DNA from: Pycnopodia helianthoides | Lineage: Eukaryota; Echinodermata; Asteroidea; Forcipulatida; Asteriidae | Direction of reading: 5' to 3' | Assembly: GCA_032158295.1 (NCBI GenBank) | Contig: CM063250.1 | Span: 937,501-1,001,500 of the forward strand | DNA length: 64,000 bases | Part shown: in pieces, positions 10,955 to 23,100 of the stretch | Layout: each line of letters starts with the position of its first letter | How positions within the stretch are numbered: the first letter of the stretch is position 1 | Notes under the pieces: generated by a model | Told to the model about the DNA's origin: nothing | Database searches by the model: none | Seen by the model: only the letters and a program-made list of their open reading frames with translations | Made by a program: the position numbers and the translations under genes

Positions 10955-11183
10955 ATAGATAGGTTGCAGTATGACGTAAATCGGCCATCTTTACGGGCAG
11001 TTTAGAACAAACAGTCGTGCGTTTCGTGTGAGAACGGCGTGCAACACGCGCGCATTTCACGAAACTCATTGCAGGATTGGTCAGTGAACAACGCGGCTGC
11101 GTTAATAAGTTGAGCGCTTGACGCACCTGCAAGCCAAAATGCAATTTGCCCGTAAAGATGGCGTCTACTGGGAACTATCTATC
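10955..11183. mobile_element. MITE/foldback element, copy A
   Basis: 229 bp with imperfect terminal inverted repeats. The left end starts ATAGATAGGTTGCAG and the right end finishes AACTATCTATC. A strong inner pair, GGCCATCTTTACGGGCA / TGCCCGTAAAGATGGC, lies inside them. A second copy, about nine-tenths identical, lies at 40804-41025. It has no transposase, so it is non-autonomous. Confidence 0.85.
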
Positions 11184-11540
11184 AGTGCATTTTTTATGTA
11201 TTTGGCGCGTAACATTAAGTAGAAAGATACAATAATCATACAACATGATGATGCAGTCGCGTGCAAATTATTTTGACTCCAAAACGGTGGACAGAACAAA
11301 AGCTTGCAGTGGTGCAATGACTTTGATTGAGAATATTATGGGATAGGCATATAAGTACATTGTTTGAAAAAGCTCATGTCTACTTGATTAGTGAAATGCG
11401 GCGTCCTTTTCGGGCAAAAGATAATAAATGTTGGTGCTATCCCATCCAGTGGCGCTGTATCTGTTGACTTTTCCTTAAAATGAAAACTGTATTTGTGATA
11501 ATACAGATTCAAGTGTGGTAACAGTGCTGGCCTATTTCCA
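11184..11540. other. no gene seen
   Basis: Unassigned AT-rich sequence between the foldback element and the retroelement relic. Confidence 0.4.
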
Positions 11541-11979
11541 CTTATGTTATTTTAACGGGGAAGTGGTGGGGAAATAGAACAACCGAAATATGACCTTTTT
11601 TGACCATGTGGGTCGGTAATGAACGGGGGTTTCGAGATAAAAGATATTTTTTCAGATCCTTTGGGTAGCAATAGCTAGCTGTCGGAAGTCTTGTTCGCTT
11701 CCTCATCAGTTGCATGTGGGTCGATTCAGGGAATCGGGTAAATCTCTTTGAACATCTTAGAAAGATGTGAGGTTGCAACCAAGGCATGGGGGGGGGAAGG
11801 CAAAGCCGTGGGTATGTTTGTGGATAGGAGTGACAGGGTATTTATCCGTTGTTGGATTGTCATAGTAAAGCAATCAGATCCTCAAGTGTTTCTTGTATTT
11901 CATTTTTTTATGAATTATTTGCGGGAGAATGGTAATCGAGGTTGTTTTCAGACTCAGTTGGGTGTGGTGGCAACTTTGC

Positions 11980-12400
11980 CCGGACGATCATTTCCTGTAT
12001 GTTTTTGTCTTTTTTGAAAGCAATGAACGGTGGTTTCGGAAATATTTCCGAAAGTGTGTTATCGTTCTGAGTTTGAGGCCAAAATTTGTTGATTGCCCGT
12101 AATATAACATTCATCCTTGTGGAATAGTGAATCAAAGTTGCCCGTTCATGATGTGATACTTTTAGTATCTGTGTGTTCACTTTATCGTGATGGGTGCAGC
12201 CTCTTGCAGTTAGTTTGTTTTTGAATAACTCGACTTTTTCATTGAAATCCTCTTTGTTGTTTGTGTTTCGTGCAAAACGGAGGTTTTCCCCGTATGCGTT
12301 GAACACGTGTGGGGGATGTGATGAGGATTTGTGTAGGTATTGGTAGGTTTGGTTTGGTAAAGACTTTGGTGTCTAGTATACCTGTTTCCCTGAACCTATT
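11980..12400 (-). pseudogene. Penelope-like RT, C-terminal blocks
   Basis: This covers a 132-codon open frame plus a short overlapping frame upstream. The KPP-(F)IAFKKDKN...MIVRAKLP block is the region just after the thumb of Penelope-like reverse transcriptases. A frame change near 12290 separates the TSPTR/VFNAYGENLRF stretch into two frames. Confidence 0.7.
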
Positions 12401-12839
12401 ACCTTGCAGCGATGCACCCAACCACAGTGCTTTGGCACATATCAAGAAAAACATAACCATTTCAAAATGGTAGATCCCAACCAATACACACGTTTTAGGA
12501 GGGGTGTCAATCAACAGGGGTCGTCAATTTGGTCAGGAGGGGTGGTGAAAAAAAAAATTCCCATAGGTCATGCACAAACTCCTATCTCTGAGGCACGTGG
12601 GCCCCAGAGCACTACCACAGCTTGGTGGTAAGGCATGTTGTGTCTAACCCTCGCTCTAGGTTCAATGGTTCAATGGGCTTTTGTGAATGAAGGTCTTCTG
12701 ATCTTGTGCCGACAGCAGACTGGTTTAGCAACCATAAATCATTGAGATAAGGCAGAACAGACACTCTTAACCTATCAAATGGGCCTGACACACCTTTGTG
12801 GCAGGATGACGTAACACCGTTGGGATCAAACAGGTGGCC

Positions 12840-13145
12840 GTTGCAAGGTTTTAAATATGGTCAGGTCAAGGTAGTTGATTGAGCAGTTTGAGGCCTCTAA
12901 CGTGAATTTGAGGGTGGGGTGTATTTGATTCATGGTAGTTACCATTTTTGTGAATTCTTCAATATTACCGCAGCCATAGATTATGAGAATGTCATCTCTA
13001 TAGCGCCACCAAGTGAGGATTGTGTTCAGCTTGTTGTAGGATTTTATTTTCGAGATCATGGAGGGTTGTGTCACAGATTTCTGGACTGGCTGTGGAGCCC
13101 ATGGCACATCCGATTTTCTATAGGAAAGATCAAGTATTTTCCAGC
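12840..13145 (-). pseudogene. Penelope-like RT, palm fragment with RDD motif
   Basis: The open frame carries LSYRKSDVPWAPQP (the primer-grip side) and WWRYRDDILIIYG (the catalytic motif). It ends at TIFKTLQRPPV before a non-homologous stretch. Confidence 0.75.
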
Positions 13146-13159
13146 ATGTATCTTCTTCT

Positions 13160-13265
13160 TCTTTTTTTCCTTTGCATTTTTTTTTGGGGGGGGGGTGGGG
13201 GCTAGACAAAAGCTTGGGGACTTTAGCCCAGCCCCCCGTAGAACCGCGCCTGCGCTGGCGGTGCC
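13160..13265 (-). repeat. dispersed repeat end (inverse copy of 10811-10862)
   Basis: A T-rich/G10 run is followed by GGCTAGACAAAAGCTTGGGG and then CCCCCCGTAGAACCGCGCCTGCGCTGGCG. This is the reverse complement of the repeat at 10811-10862, with more internal sequence retained. Confidence 0.6.
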
Positions 13266-13828
13266 GTGAAATGTAAACACATCGCCTGGTGCGTCGCGAT
13301 CGCAAGTACATCACGTGCTATATTTATACATGGAGAATTAGACAATAAACGTGTATTTACAAGGGCCTGGCAGCGAAGAGAAACGAGCCTGGCTGGTCAC
13401 ACACTCTGCTTGGCAGACCGTGGAGTCTTCACCAAGGTGTTTGTAAGTTTTTTTTTTTTTAAGGAAAAAAAAGTTTTTTTTTAACAACACAAACAAAGCG
13501 AAGTGCTTTTGGCTGTTACCGGGCAGAGCTCTGACAAAAATACAATACAAGTCTCCAATACTAAATTCAATAGCTATAATTTTAGATGAAGCCGAAGAGT
13601 GTTTGCAAGCCAACTGGGTAATTCCTTTTCAATTGAACACAGAGGGAAGCCGAACTGTGTACGGGTTGAATACTGAGAGCTAGTGGGCCCTACGTGACTG
13701 CGTACGGTGTCAGACGAACAATAAACGAACACACCTTGTTTTATACGTTTTTAATCGCACAACTAGAGTGGTGTACATTTTCAGTATCTCTCACTCGCAC
13801 CGACTTCAACGAGCAAGCGCCTGCAATC

Positions 13829-14165
13829 ATGGCCAACGTCAGGTCCAAAGCTGTTAGTACCAAGGAGATCGCCGCCGAGTACCAAGATGGTGTCATGAAA
13901 GACATGCAGAAGTACGGGACCTTAAAGAGCTTGGACGTCTTCGTCCTGGACAACTCTATCCGTGAGAGCACAGTGGCGCAGCTGAGGGGTCATACCATCG
14001 AGAACAAGTGGCAGATTTACGAGGAGGTTAAGAAGTGCGGGTTTCAAAACATCGTCGTGGCGTCTTTCTCTCACATGACCCGTGTAGATGATGTCTTCAT
14101 CAAACAGCTGGTGGAGAGGGGAGAGGACCCTAATGGGTTGTTTGCATTCTCCGAGATCACGGCAG
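13829..14165 (+). CDS. metallolyase/EF-hand gene exon 1
   Basis: Codes residues 1-112 and one extra base. It holds the catalytic VLDNSIREST strand and the SFSHMTRVDD strand. The donor is GGCAG|GTAGGT. The exon is GC-rich next to its AT-rich intron. Confidence 0.92.
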
Positions 14166-17100
14166 GTAGGTTTCTTCTTCACCTTAAAGGAACATGTTGC
14201 CTTCGGGTTGGGCGCTGTTGGGCTATAACAAGCGTTTGATGTATAATGAGCACGGTCGGAAAGATATTTAAAAAGTAGAATATAATGATTCACACAAAAC
14301 GTGCCTTAGAAATGCTTCGCTTTTGATAACTTTCGCGAAACAAAACGCTCCGCCATTTATGGGAGTCAAGATTTTGACTCCCAACCATAAATGGCGGACA
14401 AATTCTATTAGTCTTATTTCCAGTCGCAGCTGTTGAACTACGACTGAGCAATTATTTTATTTTAAATGTTACGATTACCATCTGTTAATTGTATTCCAAT
14501 AAATATCCAGTTAATAAATGAATGAAAAAAGAAAGAAAAAACATACGTAAACCAATTAAGTAGCAAGTCCCCACGTCTCGGTCCGTCCGGGCGTCCAGGG
14601 ACGTACCAGCAGCAGCAAAGCCCCGCGGCCATACCACCCATAGACCTCCCCCTGCATGCTGCAGTACAGTAGACGACGCGAAGAGGGTTCTTGTACAGTG
14701 TATGATTTTAGCGGGGCCAACCTAGTAACACCGATGCTTTGTGTGATGTAAGAAGGTCTGGTACCCGTTACTGTTATTGCATCTTGATTAGTGTAGTCGC
14801 TAGCCCTGGTAGGACGTCAGTATTCGTTGCACTGCACTGACGTCCTGGGTATAAAGCTTCCTCTACGATGCGAAAAAATGGTCAACTAATGTTTAAAAAT
14901 ATTTTTACCTGATTTCAGAAGCTGGAAATTCCTCCACTTATTCTTTGTGTCCTAAAATACACTTTTGATGATTCCACAAATAACAATTTTATCCATGGGT
15001 GACATTATTTCGGAAATTAAGTCTGAGTTCTGTACTATCGTTGTTGTCATCGTGTACCAATTTATTGCCCTGGTGGCTATATGCGCGCATGCCCGACATG
15101 TATAACATCCCCGGCCGTCACGCAGGAAGAACGAACTGCACAAACGAACTTGGTCAACCTCGTTTCCAGGGATGATCGATCTTGCAAGTCTTCACTCGCG
15201 ACAATAGACCGGAAGTTACAAGAGAGACGTACATTTTCATTTTATTTTCTCAAATAATGTCACCCCAGGATAAAAGTAACACTTCTGAACCCCGCCGGAT
15301 TGGAATTCCGGACATAAGGAATATGTGAACGAAGTTTTAGCTTCCTCCATTAGGTATAAATATGATAATTATTTGTTGAAAATGTTTTCGCAATGGTAGA
15401 GAACCTTTATACCCTGGACTCCGTCGCGGTGTATGCAACGGAGGAGTCCAACCTGGGCTATGTAGTCGCGTGCTTTCTTTCACTGGGCCTTTACAGGCAA
15501 AAAACGAGATTCTTTACACTACAAATTGACCCAAAAAATGGACGTGTCATCTCCTACACGGGCAGCTAGAGGACGTCCTCGTAAAACATCATCTGCTCAG
15601 AAGCGTAAGATGTTGGCCGATAAAATTATTGCCCATTACACCGACGATCGTATTGACGGCTTGAAAAACGTATACATTTCGCGGGACATGTCTCGGGGGT
15701 CAGAGGTCAATGTTTTTTTTTTTTAATTACCATTCACTAATTATAACACATTAAAGGTGTTTTATTGCAAGAACAACTCTTTGTGGTGAAAAACACGTTT
15801 CTGTGTGCAAAGAGTTTGTACCGCAGGATCATCGTTGTTACATGCAGCCGACCATGTGTAAAGAACACAAAACTGAACACTCTACAGAGTTTGTAAGTTA
15901 AATCGACGACGAGCCCACAAGCGAAGATGACCAGCCTCCAAAACAACCGTCCTACATATTCTTTGATTTTGAATGCATGCAAGAGACGGGTGTTCACGTG
16001 CCGAATCTCTGCATTGCTCAAAAAGTTTGTCAACAATGTCAAGATCAAGAAATTTTAACTTGTGAAAATTGCGGTGAACGTCAAAAGATCTTCCAAGGTC
16101 CAAACACCAGAACGCAATTTTGTGAATGGTTGTTCGGGGAGGCAAATGCTGGAGCTATCGTTATCTGTCATAACTTTAAGGGTTACGATTCTTACTTCAT
16201 TTTACAATACCTTTATGACAATGCCGTTCTCCCAAAGGTCATTCTGAATGGTGCTAAGGTGATGTGTATCGAGGTAGCCCTCAATAACAAGTTTATCGAT
16301 TCCTTCAACTTTTTACCCATGGCACTCTCCAAACTCCCTGGGACGTTTGGTCTACAGGAGCTTGCCAAGGGCTATTTCCCACATTATTACAACACAGAAA
16401 GCAACCAAGACACAACACTTCCCCATCTACCTGATATGAAGCATTATAACCCCGACAGCATGAAACCTGCCACCAGACAGGCATTCACTGAATGGTACAA
16501 TGAACATCAGGGTGATACATTCAATCTCAAGCTGGAACTCATCAAGTATTGTCAATCTGACGTAGACATTCTCCGTCGATGTTGTTTGCAGTTTAGATCT
16601 CTCTTCATGGGTATGACCGCGGATGGTGCAGCCCCTGGTATCGATCCATTCCAGCATTGCATCACCATTGCCTCTGCCTGTAACTTAGTGTATAGAACTA
16701 AATACCTTGAATCAAACACCATTGGAGTCATACCACCACAAGGCTACCCTTCCAACGACAGACAGTCAATCATAGCACTGCGATGGCTCAAGTGGGTGTC
16801 CCATCAAACCGGCCACACCATCCAACATGCAGCCAATAATGGAGAGAAACTCCATCGAAGACGGTGTTGAAACTGTACTAGAGTTTCACGGCTGTCTCCA
16901 TCATGGACATACCTGTATGAAACGTCATACCAAACATCCCCTGAGTCAACTGACTATGGAGGAACTGTACCAGAAAACGATCGAGAAACGACAGTTTATC
17001 ATCAGTCAAGGGTGTCGATACATCGAAAAATGGGAGTGTGAGTTCAATGCTGAATTGGCAAAGAATGCAGACATGAGGGAATTCGTGACGTCATTGGACC

Positions 17101-20100
17101 TTTCATCCCCTTTAATGCCACGCGATGCGTTTTTCGGAGGTCGAACCAATGCAACCAAACTCTTCTATGAAGCTGAACAGGGTGAAAGGATTAATTACGT
17201 AGACTTCACCAGTCTTTACCCTTTTGTCAACAAGTATAAAAAGTACCCAATAGGACACCCGACGGTCATCACCGAAAACTTTGGCGACATCAACGAATAC
17301 GAAGGTTTGGTGAAGTGTAAAGTGTTGCCACCGAGAGGCTTATATCATCCAATCATCCCTTACAAAGCCTCTAATAGATTGATGTTTCCCCTCTGCGCTA
17401 AATGTAGTGAGACGATGCAGCAGTCTTCATGTCGGCATAATGACGAGGAACGAGCTCTGACGGGAACGTGGGTAACCTTTGAGTTGCAGAAGGCGCTTAA
17501 GTTGGGGTATCTGGTACTTCATATTTACGAAGTATGGCATTTTGAAGAGGTATCAGTCTATGATCCAGATACGAAGGAAGGTGGATTGTTTGCTTCCTAC
17601 GTAAATGCCTTCCTCAAGATGAAGCAAGAATCGAGTGACTGGCCAACGTGGTGTCAGACGGATGAGAAAAAACATCAATACATCGAACAGTACTTCGATA
17701 GAGAAGGAATTCATCTTGACTGGAACCATAATGAAAAAAATCCTGGGCTAAGAGCACTAGCAAAACTGATGCTCAACAGTTTCTGGGGAAAGTTTGGCCA
17801 AAGGAGTAATATGTCAAAAACGTGTCACGTTGTTGACCCTGCCGAGTACATCGAGCTAATGACTAATGAAGAAATTGATATCAATAGCGCAAACTTCATC
17901 AATGAGGAAATGATCGAAGTCAACTGGCAGAACAAAGAGGAGTTTATCGAACCGTCTGGACGTACAAATGTGATCATCGCAGCGTACACTACGGCTCATG
18001 CTAGACTTGAACTTTACGAACTGTTGGAACAATTTGGGCGCAGAGTACTGTATTACTATACAGATAGTGTGATCTATGTTAGCAGGGAGGGGGAATGGGA
18101 GCCTAAAATTTGAGATTATTTGGGTGAATTGACGAACGAACTAGATCATGGCAATCATATTGTTGCATTTGTTAGTGGTGGTCCCAAAAATTACGCCTAC
18201 AAAATAGCTAAACCTGATAGAAATGGATATACAACACATTGTAAGGTAAGGGGTATTACTCTTAATTATAGGAATCAAATTCACGTGAATTTTGAAACCA
18301 TGTCCAATATGTTGAAGAAAATTGGTCCGGATGAGATTCAAGTTGTGGATCCGTATCAAATCTCCAGAAATAAGAAAACTATGAACATTGAAACAAAAGA
18401 GGCGAAGAAAGACTACAGGGTGGTTTACACAAAGAGGGTACCCATAGATGATTATGATACATTGCCTTATGGATATTAAACAAACCCATCAACAAGTTAC
18501 CCAATAAACTATGATGTAATGAAAGGACTTAAACTTTATTAACTTAATATGGGTATGAAAAAGAAAACCCAAACCTTAGTAACAAGCAAACAGCAATGTA
18601 GCCACAATTTCGTATGTTGTACGTTGTTTAATGGGTTTACCATACGAGAAAAGTGCGTATGCATCGTTGTTTGTATACATAACCTGGCAAAATTTGTTCA
18701 AAACATTTGAAAATTATCAATGAATTGTATTTTGTGCAATGTTAGTGCTTGTTATGTGGTAAATCAATACCTTGAAAAAAAATTTAGTTTACTTGTAATT
18801 TTAAATGGACTAATTAAATAATAATTATTACTTTTCTCTTTTTTTTTACTATTAAGTCAAACTTTTTTTTTTGTGCAACTTTTTTCCTTGGGGTTTTTTC
18901 TTTAAAAATGTTTTCAGACTTTTTGTTTTCCTTTTTTTTGTTTTCACTTTATATTCTTCTTCTTCTTATTTTTTGTTATTTATTTATTTTTATTAACTTT
19001 TTTAAAATTATATTTCAAATTTTGTTTGTTTTTTATTTTAATTTTATTTATTTATTTTTTTTGTTGTATTTTTTTTTTCTTGAACTGTTTATTTGTATTA
19101 TATTTACTTTTTATTTACATTTTTTTTTTCCCTGAGATTTTTTCTTAACAATTTTTTTTGTTATTTATTCCTTTTTTTTTTTTTACTTTTTATTTAGCCA
19201 TTTTTTCAATGTTTTTTGTGTTAAGTTTCTGTTCAATAAGAAATGCACACGTTAAAGACAAACTGTTTTTTTGGTGTTTTTGTTGTTGTTAATGTCGATA
19301 GTTACTTGTTATTTTCATTAAATTAAAGTTGAACAAACGACACATTTATATTTCTGTTGTTATTATTTGTAAGCTTAGAGTAAAATTAAATAAAATGGCC
19401 AAGAGCTGAGGTGATGAAAAAAAAATACATTGTACTTTCTTTGCTTTTTTATTACATTTTTTTTGTTATTACTGCGCACTTCTATATTATTTATTTTATG
19501 GTACTGACAAAACAATTATATACAGTGTGTATGTCGCTTTGAGAACTTAATGCATATACATGTAGTTTCTTTGCTAAGAACCAAGGTTATTAAGTTTTGC
19601 AAGTTCCATATTGAGGTTTTGAATACGATGCTGATCTGTGATTGGCTAATAAGAATGGTTCGATACCTATTGTCTTGCAACAACAAGTTACGTCATTTTT
19701 TATTAATATACATTTAACCCTCTCTCAAAACACGTTCAGACACGACGGACATGTTGTCTGTCGTTCAACCCTATTGTTGTATGACGTCACTGACTTGTTT
19801 ACGAGTCCATGTAAAATATCAACACGTTCATTGATGAAGCGATACAGGCACCTCCTTCACATACTCTATGCATGTGCCGTCGTACACTAAAGATTTACAT
19901 AACAATGCCATCTATCGAATGTTGCCGGTAGTTGTGCAATGCCCCCTTTTGACTTATTTATAGCTTGCAAATTGCATTAGCCACCCCCGCCCCCAATAAA
20001 TATTACACGCGACCAATGGTGCGTTTCATCACACAATCCCTCCGTCCCAGAACATTATTTTAAAAGAAACTTTAGAGGTCAGTTCAGCCGATCAGATGCA

Positions 20101-23100
20101 ACGTATTTACCTCGATTCCCATACGCGATGCATTTTAGTTTTCATTCTTCAAAGTTAGTATATAACGTGTTCACCGTACGTTGAGAAATGACTTGAACGA
20201 TCATCCCCTCCCCCTTAATATCTGGTCCTGATGGAGAGCTTGCGTTCATTTTGATGACGAGCGCACCCCCCTTTATGCAGGAAGAAGTGGGAAATAAAGC
20301 TCATCCAGACTTGTGTTAATACATTGTGTTACAAAAATAGTGCTGTAAGTGCAATGTATTGCATGGATACGGTGTGTTATTCGAAGACGTGGAAAAATGC
20401 ATTGGCATTATTTTACTCCTAAAATGGACAAAGTGCAACACGTACGCTTAATACAACTAATATAAATCTTGTATCTCCATCACAACAATTTCAATGTACT
20501 GTTTTGTGTGTGTGTTAAACCTTGATAAAGGGAATATTCTTCAAAGCCAAACGCCCTTTGCAAAATACTTGTGTACATGCATCGCTGTATACCCGAAAAG
20601 GTCTTGGGAAAACGAAAAGTATAACAAAGGATGAGTGGTAGTCTTGATGAGACAACTTATTCACGCTATGAAAGACGGATTTAGGGCATCAAAGCGAGCT
20701 AAACATATTAAACCGACATTTCAAAAGAAAACTATGAAGTAGGGGCGAGATGCGTTGTGCCACTCATGGGTAAATACAAAGGAAACGAGCAAAACATACT
20801 TAAACATTTTGATCCGTGAATACGTGTGGTGTTTCGTTCGCCCAGGGATACTGAAACGAGGGAACATCTAAAATAAGTTTTTATTCGCTGTTACTTTTGT
20901 TTTTACAAACATGCACATCGCTCTTAGAGTTAAGGTTTGCTGAACTGTATATTATTGGGTTTTGTCCCCCAGTACTTCAGTGAAACAATTTATTGTGTTG
21001 ATAAGATCTGAGCTTTATACTATACATTTTGTGAAAAGTATATAGTTTTTGCCTCTTCTCTGTTTATGTTATATGCCTATAATTATAATAAAATTATTTA
21101 TATATGTATACATGTGCAATGAGTAGGGTAGCTGGCCTTAGCTGTTTACATTTATATAGTAGGTCCCCCATATCCTTAAAACAACTACAAACTTTAGTAC
21201 GCATGCTAAACATATCAATACATTATACAAACAAATTTCAACAGGGACTAATTAAATTCATATTCAGTCTCCACCTATTGAAGAATGCGTTTAGTACTAA
21301 ATTCAGTATTAAAGTCTGTAATGATTTCTTCCACATGCACACACACATCTCTCGTCTTTTACATATTCTACATGATAGCGCTGATTTTTATACTATATGG
21401 CATGAAATTAACAAAACAAACACCTTACAGTATACATTTTGTGTGAAGATATTCCAATGTTTTTTTAGGTGTTCGGGCATTCCGCCCGAAAACCTATTGT
21501 TACTGTTCTGTTTAGGTGTTCGGGCATTCCGCCCGAAAACCTATTGTTACTGTTCTGTTTAGGTGTTCGGGCATTCCGCCCGAAAACCTATTGTTACTGT
21601 TCTGTTTAGGTGTTCGGCCATTCCGCCCGAAAACCTATTGTTACTGTTCAGTTTAGGTGTTCGGGCATTCCGCCGAAAACCTATTGTTACTGTTCTGTTT
21701 AGGTGTTCGGGCATTCCGCCCGAAAACCTATTGTTACTGTTCTGTTTAGGTGTTCGGGCATTCCGCCCGAAAACCTATTGTTACTGTTCTGTTTAGGTGT
21801 TCGGGCATTCCGCCCGAAAACCTATTGTTACTGTTCTGTTTAGGTGTTCGGGCATTCCGCCCGAAAACCTATTGTTACTGTTCTGTTTAGGTGTTCGGGC
21901 ATTCCGCCCGAAAACCTATTGTTACTGTTCTGTTTAGGTGTTCGGGCATTCCGCCCGAAAACCTATTGTTACTGTTCTGTTTAGGTGTTCGGGCATTCCG
22001 CCCGAAAACCTATTGTTACTGTTCTGTTTAGGTGTTCGGGCATTCCGCCCGAAAACCTATTGTTACTGTTCTGTTTAGGTGTTCGGGCATTCCGCCCGAA
22101 AACCTATCGTTACTGTTCTGTTTAGGTGTTCGGGCATTCCGCCCGAAAACCTATTGTTACTGTTCTGTTTAGGTGTTCGGGCATTCCGCCCGAAAACCTA
22201 TTGTTACTGTTCTGTTTAGGTGTTCGGGCATTCCGCCCGAAAACCTTTTGTTACTGTTCTGTTTAGGTGTTCGGGCATTCCGCCCGAAAACCTATTGTTA
22301 CTGTTCTGTTTAGGTGTTCGGGCATTCCGCCCGAAAACCTATTGTTACTGTTCTGTTTAGGTGTTCGGGCATTCCGCCCGAAAACCTTTTGTTACTGTTC
22401 TGTTTAGGTGTTCGGGCATTCCGCCCGAAAACCTTTTGTTACTGTTCTGGTTTTTTTTCCACTTTATCTGAGATCCTTCTTTCGCAATTTTCGCAAAAAG
22501 TATAACTCCTAGAGACTTGAAACTTATCATGCACTTAGACCTTAGTGTATAGACGAAACCGCAACTTTTTCGGGGCGATGACGTCATCGACGACGTCATA
22601 ACATCCAAATAAAAAATAATGAGAAAAACTGTAAATCGTCATATCTAGAGAACCATAAATGATAAATACATGATCTTTGCTTCATATGAAAGTTCAACAT
22701 TTTGTTTACAACTCTTACACAAAATGTGACCCCATGTGACCTTTACTTCCGGTCGAAAACGGACGTTTAAGGTTTTTTTGGCGGAAACGTTGTATCCTAT
22801 GAACCAAATATGGCACACCTTTAATCATTGTATCATCTAAAGGCCCTTGAACAGTTCTACAAATCTTTTATTAGGTACGACCCCATGTGACCTTTACTCC
22901 CGCTCAAAACCGGAAGTTGAATTTTCTTACATAAAGAAAACTCGTCATATCTCATGAACCATAAACGTTTTAGACTTAAAACTTCACAAATACTTAGACC
23001 TTTGTGTTTAAATATGTATGTGTGAAATTCGGTTTGATGATGTCATCGATGACGTCATAACAATAAATCACTGTTTAATATTTAGAAAAATCATAATTGG

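Larger units (their letters stand above)
11542..13150 (-). mobile_element. decayed Penelope-like retroelement
   Basis: Minus-strand fragments match a Penelope-type reverse transcriptase. At 13140-12840 the frame contains SKIKSYN and WWRYRDDILIIYG, where the RDD is motif C with two catalytic aspartates. It then reads HPTLKFTLEAS and INYLDLTIFK. After an unrelated-looking 430-bp stretch (about 12400-12830) the homology resumes. Here are KPNLPIPTQILITSPTR, YGENLRFARN, FKNKLTARGC and FPKPPFIAFKKDKN-(I)QEMIVRAKLP (12400-11980). These blocks occur in the same order in Penelope-like elements. Frames are broken several times and no GIY-YIG endonuclease was identified. A Neptune/Poseidon-type assignment would need alignment. 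Confidence 0.75.

Noticed and set aside
18908..19135. 75-codon Phe/Leu-rich open frame that looks like membrane segments
   Set aside because: A by-product of the T-rich block (TTT = Phe).
20647..20742. 31-codon basic open frame (MRQLIHAMKDGFRASKRAK...)
   Set aside because: Short, preceded by a stop, without homologue recognised; composition alone is not enough to call a gene or link it to the polymerase relic.
21464..22449. CRISPR-like array
   Set aside because: The intervals between hairpins are identical in every unit, there are no unique spacers or cas genes, and the context is a eukaryotic intron.
21104..22505. Plus-strand open frames of 63-152 codons across the hairpin array
   Set aside because: They are the 47-bp unit read in three frames (141-bp period); 47 is not a multiple of three and the peptide has no independent support.
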